From Lactarius indigo (Eukaryota > Basidiomycota > Agaricomycetes > Russulales > Russulaceae), in assembly GCA_025766275.1 (NCBI GenBank), contig JAFKAC010000009.1:744001-808000 (forward strand): 64,000 nt of DNA, written 5' to 3'. Made by a program: the position numbers and the translations under genes. The notes under the pieces are model-generated. The model made no database searches, was not told the DNA's origin, and saw only the letters and a list, made by a program, of their open reading frames with translations. This document shows, piece by piece, positions 9,319-17,985 of the stretch (the stretch's first letter is position 1; the number at the start of each line of letters is the position of its first letter).

Positions 9319-10308
9319 TAATAACTAACTTGCTTTATCAGATCTACTTGTGTCATCTTGCTCTCTCAGCCGACCACACATTTTTTTGTCATCACCCACA
9401 CTTTCAGTGAGCATCCTCTATCCTCTTTCGACACACCCTTCTTTTCTTGTCCACCATGACTCCGGTCATGTGCCATTTTGGCTAGCCTCCTAAGGAGGTT
9501 CTCATGAGAGGTCCTACATAACCTCAAATTCCTCTGTGCGCACTACTATATCTTCATTACCCAGTTTTCGTCTGGAAGTGCTTTCATAGGCCAATAGGGG
9601 AAGACCCTTGCGGCTATAGGCCTCTCTAATGGTTGGGTGATACTCGGTTAATACCTGGGTCACTTTAAGGGGTGTGAAGGCCTGGTTAATAGTCAAACCC
9701 AGAAGTCCTTCCCTCTGATACAACTAGGAGACGCTACTTAGTACTATACATAGTAGCTATGACTAGACCTCTGCTAGGAGAAGTATTCGCTCCCTTTGTG
9801 CAGGATTCGCTGCATAGCATGTATCACTAGTCTAGTTACTTAGTACCAAGACCCTTAATGGTCTGTTCTAGAGACTCCACAGACGGAAGATTCAGTTGTT
9901 ATGGGAGTTGATCCCTATCACTGTCTCTTGAACTCGCTGTTGGCTCCTCTCTAGGGTACTACCCTTTACTATAAATCCTTAGTAGCCCCAGCATCAAGGC
10001 TGTAAGGCTGAGGGATACAGAGACTTAGTAGTCCTTCGCCGGACCAAAAGCTCCTATTCCGTCGAAAGCCAACAAAGCTGTTGCATGACTATTACCCATA
10101 GTAACATTTGGGCCTTGTGGATCTTAGTATAAGGCAGCCATCAGTACAATGATTCCACTTTTTAATTATATCCAAGTCGCACATACTTGAGGCATGACAC
10201 CATATGTGTTATGGAGTATAGCGCTCCTATGGCTGGACATCTATCTTCTCTACCAAGATCTGAGCTGGTTCTGACTGCTCCTCGGAACCAGATACACAAA
10301 CATCTCAA
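9319..10308 (+). other. Copia leader (about 1 kb, no gene)
   Basis: 990 bp between the primer site and the gag-pol ATG. It contains many stop codons in all frames and several upstream ATGs. I see no coding region. It presumably holds packaging signals. A candidate intron was not resolved. Confidence 0.6.
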
Positions 10309-13300
10309 ATGTCTTTCCATCTCGTCTTCCCTCCGTCCGTCACCCTCGCCAAGTTGGATGGCACCAACTGGCAGACTTGGTCTGCCACCTTCACCTCCCT
10401 CATGCTGATGAATGGGTGCAGCAGGCACCTTACACACGGTGCTCCTGCTTCAGTGCCCCAACATCCCCCTCTCGCAGCAGGAGCTGTGGGGCCCACTGGC
10501 CCTACAGATGAGGGACTCGCCATCCTTTCCCTCTGGGCAAAACAAGAGGAGGTCATCACTGGCCTCCTATTTTTATCAGTGACAACGGAGGTCCTATCTG
10601 GTATTCACTCCTCCCACATCTTCCCAACTGTCCATGACAAGTTCGTGGAGTTGGAGAACCTCTATGGTCAGGTTGGCTCTATGGCCACCTTTAATATTTG
10701 GGTGGGCTTGGCAAACACCAAGCTTCAGGAAGGTAGCCCCTTCCTACCTCAGCTCCAAAAAATGCTGGACCTAAGGAACACCCTGGTGGAGCAAGGGATG
10801 CCCGTCTCGGACATGCAAATGTCCTTCATTCTTCTAGACGCGCTCCCCCCATCTTACAGCACCATAGCTGGCACCATCCTGGCCTCTGGCCCCCCCTCTA
10901 ACCTCCAACCTCAGGACCTCATCAACAGGTTCATCAATGAGGAATCTCGTCTCGCCAGTCCCGTGGCGTCCTACAACAAGGTCGCCCCTGTTAAAAAATC
11001 TTCGGCCCCTCACGCTCATGAGGCGCGGCCATCGGGCAGCTCTGTGTCTTCGGACATAATCTGCCATTACTGCAAAAAGCCTGGCCATAAAAAGCCAGAA
11101 TGTTACAAACTCAAACGGGACCAGGAGAATGCTAAGAAGGGGAAGGCAGGACAGCGGGCAAAGGCCGCCCAGAATACCGCAGTAGAGGTGCCGGACTCAC
11201 TTCCGGCAAACAGGTTAAATAGCATACCTGTACCAAAGAGCCGACTATTTACTATAGTCAATGGCTCCGGCAAAATAGAGGAGGTACATGAAGTACCTCA
11301 GGTTTCCCTTTACACGATGGGTACACACAGTACCCAGATTGCATCAAAATGGATGATGGACAGTGGGGCGTCAGCACACTTTACCCCTCACATAGAAGAC
11401 TACGACACCTACACCCCTCACAAAGGTGTTGAAGTACTTCTAGGAGATAACTCCTTGCTAAGGAGTGTTGGTACTGGAACGGTAACAATCCATACCAACT
11501 TTGGGTATGACCTAAAAATCTCCAATGTGCTGCACCTACCTAATACGCATTCGCGTATACTGTCCACCCCTGCCCTAACAGCTAAGGGGGCCATAGTAAG
11601 TTTTGATGCCACTACCTTTGCTATAAGGTATGATGGGAAAACCATTGCGGAAGGACACAAGGCTTCAGGCCTATATTGGCTTGATGGGCACCATAAAGTA
11701 AATGCCCAAGCAACTGCATCTGCTAGCCTTGATGTCTGGCATCAGCGCATGGGACATATGTCCAAAGAAGCGCTCCAAAGATATGCTCCGAAGTCCGTAA
11801 AAGGACTTAACATAGATGAATCCCCTGAGGAAGAAGGTCCCTGTCATGGGTGTGAACTTGGCAAATCCACCCGCAAACCTTTTCCTCCTTCCCAGAAGCG
11901 TGCACAAGAATCCCTTGAACTTGTGCACAGTGACCTTGTTGGCCCACTACAGAGTAACTCTATCCAGGGCAACAAATACTTTGCCACCTTCATCGATGAC
12001 TTCTCAAAAGCTGCAGTTGTCATCCCTATGAAGTCTAAAGACGAGTTTACGGGTGCCTTCCTACACTACAAGGCATGGGCTGAAAAACAACAAAATAAGC
12101 CCATTAAAACCCTGCACTCAGATCGTGGTGGCGAGTATGTCAACAATGTCCTTAAAGACATTCTTCTGGAGGAAGGGATTGAGCATATGCTTACGATGCC
12201 TTATTCTCCACAACAGAACGGGAGAGCCGAGCGGTTTAACCGCACTATCATGGAAAAAGGCACCAGCATGCTTCATCATGCAGGTCTTAGCCTCGGCTTT
12301 TGGGAACAAGCAGTTCAAACTGCAGTGCACATCTATAATCGCACTCCCACCCGTTCTAATGAATGGAAAACTCCGCTGGAGCTCTGGGATGGTACAGTCC
12401 CAGATGTCTCTTACCTTAGAGTATTTGGCTGCAAAGCCTACTATCATGTACCAGAACACAACCGGCGCAAATTAGATCCTAAATCAAAGGAAGCCGTGTT
12501 TGTGGGCTATGAACCCAATTCAAAGGGTTACAAACTCTGGGATAGACATAGCCGGTGCTTCGTCTCTTCACGAGATGTTACATTTGACGAAGCTACCTTC
12601 CCATCCCTGAGTGACCTGACTAGTCACTCCAACCAACCAATCACTTCTCCTGTGTCCGGCGAACCTGCTAAAGGAGCTGCTGTTGCCGGTGAGATATTCT
12701 TTGTAGTGCCTAGTCAGCCTACGCCAGCTGTTGCCCCTGCGGCACCTCAGACACCAGTCTTTGTCTTACCACCTGTCCAGGTGCCCGCAGTACCAATACA
12801 ACAGCCTAGCACACCCCCCAACACTTCTCCAAACCCCGCAGACCAGACAATATATCACACTCCTCCATCCCAAGCACCTGCTCCCACCACCCCAAGGCGC
12901 CCTCGCACTCGCTCGCAAGGGAGACCGCCTGTAGTAACTGCCCCAATCCCTGCCCCTAACTTCAATAGGGACATCTCTCCTCCTAGGGAAACACCTAGAT
13001 CTCCGAGGAATGGGCTAGTTACTTCACCCCCTCGCCCAAGGCGTGGGACCAGGGTACGATTCACAAATCCTCGCTATTACACAGAGGAGAACGATGAATT
13101 TGTGCCTGGGAGTAGCAGACTGGGTATGATGGACTTGCTAAATGCTGCCGAGGTTCCTGGCTACAAGGACCCGCAGACATTTAAGCAGGCTATGGAGTCT
13201 GACCAAGCTGTCGATTGGCTTGAAGCGTGCCAGTATGAACTGGACGCTCTCGACAAGCTTGATGTCTGGAGGCTTGAACCCCTTCCTGAAGGAAGGAAGG

Positions 13301-14712
13301 TGGTTAAGTGTAAATGGGTATTTAAGAAGAAAGCAGATGGACGCTTTCGTGCTAGGCTAGTGGCAAAAGGGTTCACCCAACTAGAGGGGGTGGACTTTGA
13401 CGAAACTTTCTCTCCAGTTGCCCGCTTTGAGTCCTTGCGACTCCTTCTCGCGTTGGCTACGCTTGAAGACTGGCATATTCACCAGATGGATGTCAAGTCG
13501 GCATTCCTTCATGGGGAACTGGAGGAAGAAATTTACATGGAGCAACCAGTCGGTTTCGTCACAGCTGGCTCCGAGCACCTTGTGTGCCGGCTACAGAAGG
13601 CCCTCTATGGCCTGAAACAAGCTTCCCGCACATGGAATGTGCAGTTCCATGGGGTCCTAGTCGACCTAGGCTTCACGCGGACGTACTCTGATGCAGGAGT
13701 ATACGTGTATCATCTTCAAGAGGGGGGTGATACACTTTTCGTGATCTTATATGTAGATGACATCACTATACTCGGAAGTTCCTTATCAAAGATCAATGAT
13801 CTGAAGGCTTCTCTATCTAGCCGATATGAGATGACCGATCTGGGAGAAATTCAATCTTATCTCGGTGTTAACATCACCAGAGATCGTGCTAATCGCACCA
13901 TGGAGATCAACCAGTCAGATTACATCCGCGATGTAGTGGAACGCTTTGGAATGTCTGATTCCAATCCAGTATATACCCCTCTTCCCTCTGGCGCCGAGGC
14001 ACACTTGATCAAGTACACAGATCAGGCCTCTACTTCTGAAATTAAGAAGTATCAACAGATTATCGGGTCTCTGCTATATGCGCAGATTGGAAGCAGACCT
14101 GATATTTCCTTCGCTGTTGCGCGCCTTAGCCAATTTGCTTCCAACCCCTCACCTCAGCATTTACGCCTAGCCAAGTATGTCCTAGCCTATCTGAATAGCA
14201 CCAAGGACTACTCACTACGCTATGCTGGAGGGAATGGCAATGGTGGTGAAGGCTTTCATGGCTACTGCGACGCTTCCTGGGGAGATCAGGAAGAAAAGCA
14301 CTCCACCTCAGGTTTTGTCTACCTGCTTGCAAATGGAGCCATCTCTTGGTGTACCAGAAAGCAAAAGACAATTGCGCAGTCTACCACTGAGGCAGAATAC
14401 ATGAGCCTCTCAGACGCCTCCAATCAGGCTCAGTGGTATGCCACCTTCCTTGGAGAACTGGGGTATGAGGTATCCTCCCCCATTCCACTGCACTGTGACA
14501 ATAAGGGTGCTGTGGACTTAGCTCTCAACCCTGTCACTGGGAGACGCTCCAAACACATCCTGATCAAGCACCATGTAGTCAGGGAATACGTAGAAAACAA
14601 GGTTATACACCTGATACGTACACCCACAGGGGAAATGGTTGCAGATGGACTCACTAAGTCACTGCCCAGAGAACCCTTTGAAAAAATGGTTGCTGATCTA
14701 GGAATAGTGTAA
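10309..14712 (+). CDS. Copia gag-pol polyprotein
   Basis: A single 1,467-residue frame. Gag occupies the N-terminal 240 residues (copia-type gag, KLDGTNWQTWSATFTSLM at the start) and ends in a CCHC knuckle CHYCKKPGHKKPEC near 251. Protease motif MMDSGASAHF is near 347. Integrase has a zinc region (H-x-x-x-H near 476, CHGCELGKS) and a catalytic triad in FIDDFSK (about 561), SDRGGEY (about 604) and GRAERFN (about 638). A Pro-rich linker follows (about 780-900). Reverse transcriptase with the YVDD box is near 1147. RNase H has YCDASWGD near 1318 and STTEAEY near 1358. The order protease-integrase-RT-RNase H defines Ty1/copia. No stop or frameshift is present. It uses its own LTR promoter. Confidence 0.96.
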   Translation: MSFHLVFPPSVTLAKLDGTNWQTWSATFTSLMLMNGCSRHLTHGAPASVPQHPPLAAGAVGPTGPTDEGLAILSLWAKQEEVITGLLFLSVTTEVLSGIHSSHIFPTVHDKFVELENLYGQVGSMATFNIWVGLANTKLQEGSPFLPQLQKMLDLRNTLVEQGMPVSDMQMSFILLDALPPSYSTIAGTILASGPPSNLQPQDLINRFINEESRLASPVASYNKVAPVKKSSAPHAHEARPSGSSVSSDIICHYCKKPGHKKPECYKLKRDQENAKKGKAGQRAKAAQNTAVEVPDSLPANRLNSIPVPKSRLFTIVNGSGKIEEVHEVPQVSLYTMGTHSTQIASKWMMDSGASAHFTPHIEDYDTYTPHKGVEVLLGDNSLLRSVGTGTVTIHTNFGYDLKISNVLHLPNTHSRILSTPALTAKGAIVSFDATTFAIRYDGKTIAEGHKASGLYWLDGHHKVNAQATASASLDVWHQRMGHMSKEALQRYAPKSVKGLNIDESPEEEGPCHGCELGKSTRKPFPPSQKRAQESLELVHSDLVGPLQSNSIQGNKYFATFIDDFSKAAVVIPMKSKDEFTGAFLHYKAWAEKQQNKPIKTLHSDRGGEYVNNVLKDILLEEGIEHMLTMPYSPQQNGRAERFNRTIMEKGTSMLHHAGLSLGFWEQAVQTAVHIYNRTPTRSNEWKTPLELWDGTVPDVSYLRVFGCKAYYHVPEHNRRKLDPKSKEAVFVGYEPNSKGYKLWDRHSRCFVSSRDVTFDEATFPSLSDLTSHSNQPITSPVSGEPAKGAAVAGEIFFVVPSQPTPAVAPAAPQTPVFVLPPVQVPAVPIQQPSTPPNTSPNPADQTIYHTPPSQAPAPTTPRRPRTRSQGRPPVVTAPIPAPNFNRDISPPRETPRSPRNGLVTSPPRPRRGTRVRFTNPRYYTEENDEFVPGSSRLGMMDLLNAAEVPGYKDPQTFKQAMESDQAVDWLEACQYELDALDKLDVWRLEPLPEGRKVVKCKWVFKKKADGRFRARLVAKGFTQLEGVDFDETFSPVARFESLRLLLALATLEDWHIHQMDVKSAFLHGELEEEIYMEQPVGFVTAGSEHLVCRLQKALYGLKQASRTWNVQFHGVLVDLGFTRTYSDAGVYVYHLQEGGDTLFVILYVDDITILGSSLSKINDLKASLSSRYEMTDLGEIQSYLGVNITRDRANRTMEINQSDYIRDVVERFGMSDSNPVYTPLPSGAEAHLIKYTDQASTSEIKKYQQIIGSLLYAQIGSRPDISFAVARLSQFASNPSPQHLRLAKYVLAYLNSTKDYSLRYAGGNGNGGEGFHGYCDASWGDQEEKHSTSGFVYLLANGAISWCTRKQKTIAQSTTEAEYMSLSDASNQAQWYATFLGELGYEVSSPIPLHCDNKGAVDLALNPVTGRRSKHILIKHHVVREYVENKVIHLIRTPTGEMVADGLTKSLPREPFEKMVADLGIV

Positions 14713-15062
14713 GATGGGTTCTAGGACGTCGAACTATTGTGTATACTTGCAATAGACTTCCTAGTTTAATAGCTAAGAAAAACCCTTCTTAAAGAACTGA
14801 AGAAGTTGGACCTGTTCCACTTTATCTCCCAGCTCATGGCTCTTCAAAAAGTAGTTCTTTAGAACTACATTATCCTCATAGAGCAGTGCATGAAGACCTC
14901 CAAAAAGTTGTCCTTTATCAGGACTTCTGCCTACATAGATTCTTTCTAACCAGAGAATCAAAACATTCCTCATAGTAACAGTTAAAGCAATAAAGTGTCC
15001 TGCCAAGGCACTTTCACTCAATGCTTGCACCACTCTTGTGGACTGTCTCTATCATGGAGGGA
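14713..15062 (+). other. Copia 3' untranslated region with polypurine tract
   Basis: 350 bp between the gag-pol stop and the 3' LTR. ATGGAGGGA (15054-15062) abuts the LTR as a short polypurine tract. A minus-strand frame of 87 codons (14773-15033) has no recognisable features and is not called. Confidence 0.7.
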
Positions 15063-15600
15063 TGTTGAGACGCGACTGTTAAAGTCACATGTCTCGTGGG
15101 ATCTGATTGAGTCAGCCCACATACTAAACACGGTATCTGTCCCTTATGGACTTATGGACACTCCGGACTCATACGGACCGCTTTTGTTTATCTTTATTGT
15201 TAGATCCATATATGGTTCTTATTGTTCTTTCTATAGTTAAGATACCGGTATTGTCTGCTTTAGGCAGCTATTGTTCTCTGCCATCCAATGGCATTTCTCC
15301 CTCTGGCGCACAGACCACCTGTATTGTGTTTGGGTCACCAGTGCGCACAGACCATTATTAGCTAAGCGTCCTGTATATAAGGACTGCTGTTTTCGCCTCT
15401 ACACTTCAGAGTTCCCTTCACCTCTGAAGTGTAAGTTCCTCTTTACCTCTCTTATTACCTTTACTCATAGGCGTTGCTTCTTTATAGTAACTTGTCCTAC
15501 TAGGTATGCAGTTGTAATAGAGTTCCCTTCACCTCTGAAGTTAACTTGTCCTACTAGCTGTTCAAGCTTATTTCTTGCTTGTTAGTTCTGCGCTTCAACA
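15063..15600 (+). repeat. Copia 3' LTR
   Basis: 538 bp, identical by eye to the 5' LTR, followed directly by the right target duplication CTGTA (15601-15605). Confidence 0.95.
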
Positions 15601-16103
15601 CTGTAATGTGCGCGGACTCAGCTCGTTCGATGAGGAGATCTTGTATTGCTCCCCCGCTGGTTTCTGTCTGATTTGGCTCTCGTCCTTCACTCTCGTCTTG
15701 GCTTTGTTCTTCTTCTTCTTCTTCTGATACTACCTCTCCGATAGAGTGTTCTCGTACTTGTCCGTTGATGGGACCCCAATCTGCTCGGCTGTTGAGCTCT
15801 CGGGCGTCGATATCGCACCGATACCTGGGTCCTGCGGGTCGTATGACGTCCCACTGGGATTCTATGGGGTTCCACGTAACTTCTGTCCAACACAAGTGGT
15901 CGAAGTTAAACTCAACTGGTCGGAATCTACTAGGTCCGTTGAATTCTACGAAATATCCGGTTTCTTCTTGTCTTTCCCTCCAACTAGCGGCTTGCAGAAA
16001 ACGCGTAGGGACGTTGCGTTCTCCTCTTCTTGGGAGCGAATAGGGATGGAAACTCGCCCACTGGTCTCTGGTTGTTACGGCCACGGTGGGATCTTGGTCT
16101 TAA
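15601..16103 (-). other. Gypsy-1 leader with self-primer site and an open frame without ATG
   Basis: This runs from the gypsy-1 5' LTR towards gag on the minus strand. Two bases inside the LTR edge, AAGACCAAGAT (minus strand, 16091-16101) is an 11-nt primer-binding site complementary to ATCTTGGTCTT in the LTR, near the predicted transcript start. Downstream a frame in phase with gag is open with no ATG. It is Glu-rich (a run of six Glu at about 15718-15735) and contains FNFDHLCWTEVTWNPIESQW. Translation would need a non-AUG start; otherwise this is an untranslated leader. Confidence 0.6.
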
Positions 16104-16609
16104 TGTAACGCCGTCACGACGTTAGCTCGACTTGAGCTCTATAGAGGCGGTAACAACTTAGCGAATGGCTTGAAGACTCGAAGGTCCGAGCGTAGACAAT
16201 AGTGAACACTCGAAGGTGCACTTTAATGGGTTGCTGTCCTGTGCCGTGAGCGAAGGCGGACTCCGGCTTACTGTCTCAAGAGGGGAAACAAGAGGGAGAG
16301 AGAGAGAGAACAAGTGACGATTCAAGAAGACCAAGATGGCGTATCTTGGTCTTCACAAGACAGGTTAAATACAAGTTGAGCAGGCTTTCAAGCGCTGCTA
16401 TGAGTCACAGTAGTATAGTGTCCAACGTATCGCGTAAGTAGCTCGAACCCTAATACTACTACTACTAGTATTAGTGACATAGTCCTCAGTCAGCAATCAC
16501 CTCGCAATCTCCTATCGTACTCGTAATCGCCTATCGTAAGTCCGCAACTAATCTACCTTACCGCCGTAGTTGCAACCGGTACAGTAAGGGTAAGTTTCAA
16601 AGTGTAACA
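16104..16609 (-). repeat. Gypsy-1 5' LTR
   Basis: 506 bp and the promoter LTR of gypsy-1. Coding-strand order: TATTTAA box, 12-bp inverted repeat (16326-16337 and 16343-16354), then (CT)n. It differs from the 3' LTR at about seven sites. CAGAT follows at 16610-16614. Confidence 0.93.
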
Positions 16610-16614
16610 CAGAT

Positions 16615-17801
16615 AGGTGCATGTGGCCAGCGCGCGTTGCGCTCCCTAAGGGCAGTGGTAGAGACGACAGAAGTACCATGGTTGTCGTCACTGAGTACGA
16701 GAAGCTCAGCCCGCCGCTCAGCAGCACGCTTGGACAATGGTTCCTACAAAGGACATTACTTGAGAGACTCGGAAAATAAAGTAAACACACGAACCTTGTG
16801 CGCCCTTGCATGGGCCTGAGGGCCCCCAAGGTTGTTGTTGCCGTTGTTGTCAATGTTGTCAATGTTGTCGATGTTATTGTCGATACCATGGGCACCATTG
16901 ATGTTGACACCGCCGTATTTAGTAGCTCCATTGTCAACATCGAAGTCATCGACATTGAGATCACCATAGTCACTGGCATCATCATCTCTGTAGCTGCGGT
17001 ATGCTGGTTGACGATATTGTGAAGGTTCAAAGGGCCGACCATTATCTCGATCAACGTTACCATGATCACCAGCTTTGTAGTTGCGGTGAGCCAGTTGGCG
17101 ATGTTGGGAAGACTTGGGAGACTGATTGTCGTCCCAACTGACAGCCTGAGAGATAACATATTACCCCCGTCCAATCAGTTCGATTTGTTGTGAAGCTCAC
17201 CTCATCGTCAAACGTCTGTCGTAGTGCTTCATTGTTGAGTCCAATAAGGTCTTCGTTGTCTTCATCTTCCACGCTGTTGCCATCCTGGGACTTGTCGTCC
17301 TGGGGCTTGTCCTCTGGATCAAACTCGTCCTCAGAGCTGTGAGCAAGGGCCTTTTGATGGTGCTCGAGGTGTGGTGGCACCTTAGATGAGTTGTGACTAG
17401 GAGCTCGACGACGCGGCACCTCAATCATCTCGTTGTTATTCGGCTCTTCTGCTGGAAATTCCGAGTCTGCTGCTGTCGAGAGTGTGTCTGTCAACCAGAA
17501 CAGTGGGTGGAAAATGGAATATGACTAACCCTGCTCACCGGTATTTGACCGGCGTTTCTTTTTGGGAGGTGGCATGCTGACGTTCGTGGTGGGTGCATCT
17601 GTGGCTGCCGACTTTGCTTTCTTCTTCGGATAAGTCTTGGGCTTGAGTGTACGCCAGGCAGCATTTTCCATGGCCTTGGTCTTCGACGGGCGGGGAACTA
17701 GCATTATCCGGTGAGAAAACATCAAACATGGAAGAAAAACACTTACGGTGTGATCCCTGAGTGGCCGGGACCTCAGGTTGATCAACGGACGGTTGGGGCA
17801 T
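16615..17801 (-). pseudogene. DUF6532 gene of Plavaka-1, N-terminal half
   Basis: The minus-strand start is MPQPSVDQPEVPATQGSH at 17801. After a short GTAAGT intron it continues as a basic stretch (PRPSKTKAMENAAWRTLKP, KTYPKKKAKSAATDA, PPPKKKRRSN). After another intron comes an acidic, disordered region (SSEDEFDPEDKPQDD, EDEDNEDLIGLNNEALRQ, about 17350-17200). The Plavaka-2 copy has the same plan: a disordered charged N-terminus, then the DUF6532 core. The gene is cut at 16610 by gypsy-1 and resumes at 1927. A basic stretch resembling a nuclear localisation signal suggests a nuclear role (inference). Confidence 0.65.
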
Positions 17802-17985
17802 GAGAGGTAACTTGACGACTTGGACGGTGAAAGAGTGAAGGGTGAAAAAACCAACGGGAGCTGGTATTTATGGAAAAAAAAACCGAGTGGCGGTTGCCTT
17901 TACTGGTTCAACTTTTTGTTAATTTCAAATCATATAGGTTCGAAGGTAAACGCAACATACCTTCAATACCCACAACGCAAACACC
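17802..17985. promoter_or_regulatory. Shared divergent promoter of Plavaka-1 gene pair
   Basis: 184 bp between the two start codons of the head-to-head DUF6532 and transposase genes. AT-rich, with a poly-A/T run near 17872-17883. Plavaka-2 has the same layout with a 213-bp gap. Confidence 0.6.

Larger units (their letters stand above)
8762..15600 (+). mobile_element. Ty1/copia LTR retrotransposon, apparently intact
   Basis: Two 538-bp LTRs (8762-9299 and 15063-15600) with TGTTGAGACG...CTTCAACA ends, identical as far as I can read. The 5-bp target duplication CTGTA flanks the element (8757-8761, 15601-15605). It sits inside the leader of gypsy-1 in the opposite orientation; gypsy-2 shows the empty site. 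One uninterrupted 1,467-codon gag-pol frame lies between them. The primer site matches the middle of initiator tRNA-Met. Identical LTRs, an open frame and clean duplication mark it as the youngest insertion here and possibly autonomous. Confidence 0.95.
1928..16609 (-). mobile_element. Gypsy-1: Ty3/gypsy chromovirus (minus orientation) containing a copia element
   Basis: Two 506-bp LTRs (1928-2433 and 16104-16609) with TG/CA ends flank the element. The 5-bp target duplication CAGAT is present on both sides (1923-1927 and 16610-16614). Genes run right to left: leader, gag, pol (protease, RT, RNase H, integrase, chromodomain) and a C-terminal extension. A purine-rich tract (AAAAAGGGAGGTGA on the minus strand, 2434-2447) abuts the left LTR, confirming minus orientation. 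The copia element 8762-15600 is inserted just upstream of gag. The LTRs differ at about seven positions, all transitions and mostly at CpG sites, so this copy is older than gypsy-2. Three one-base insertions in the integrase region make it defective. Confidence 0.93.

Noticed and set aside
14773..15033. Minus-strand 87-codon frame between copia gag-pol and its 3' LTR
   Set aside because: Antisense in a short untranslated region, no recognisable motif, no promoter seen.
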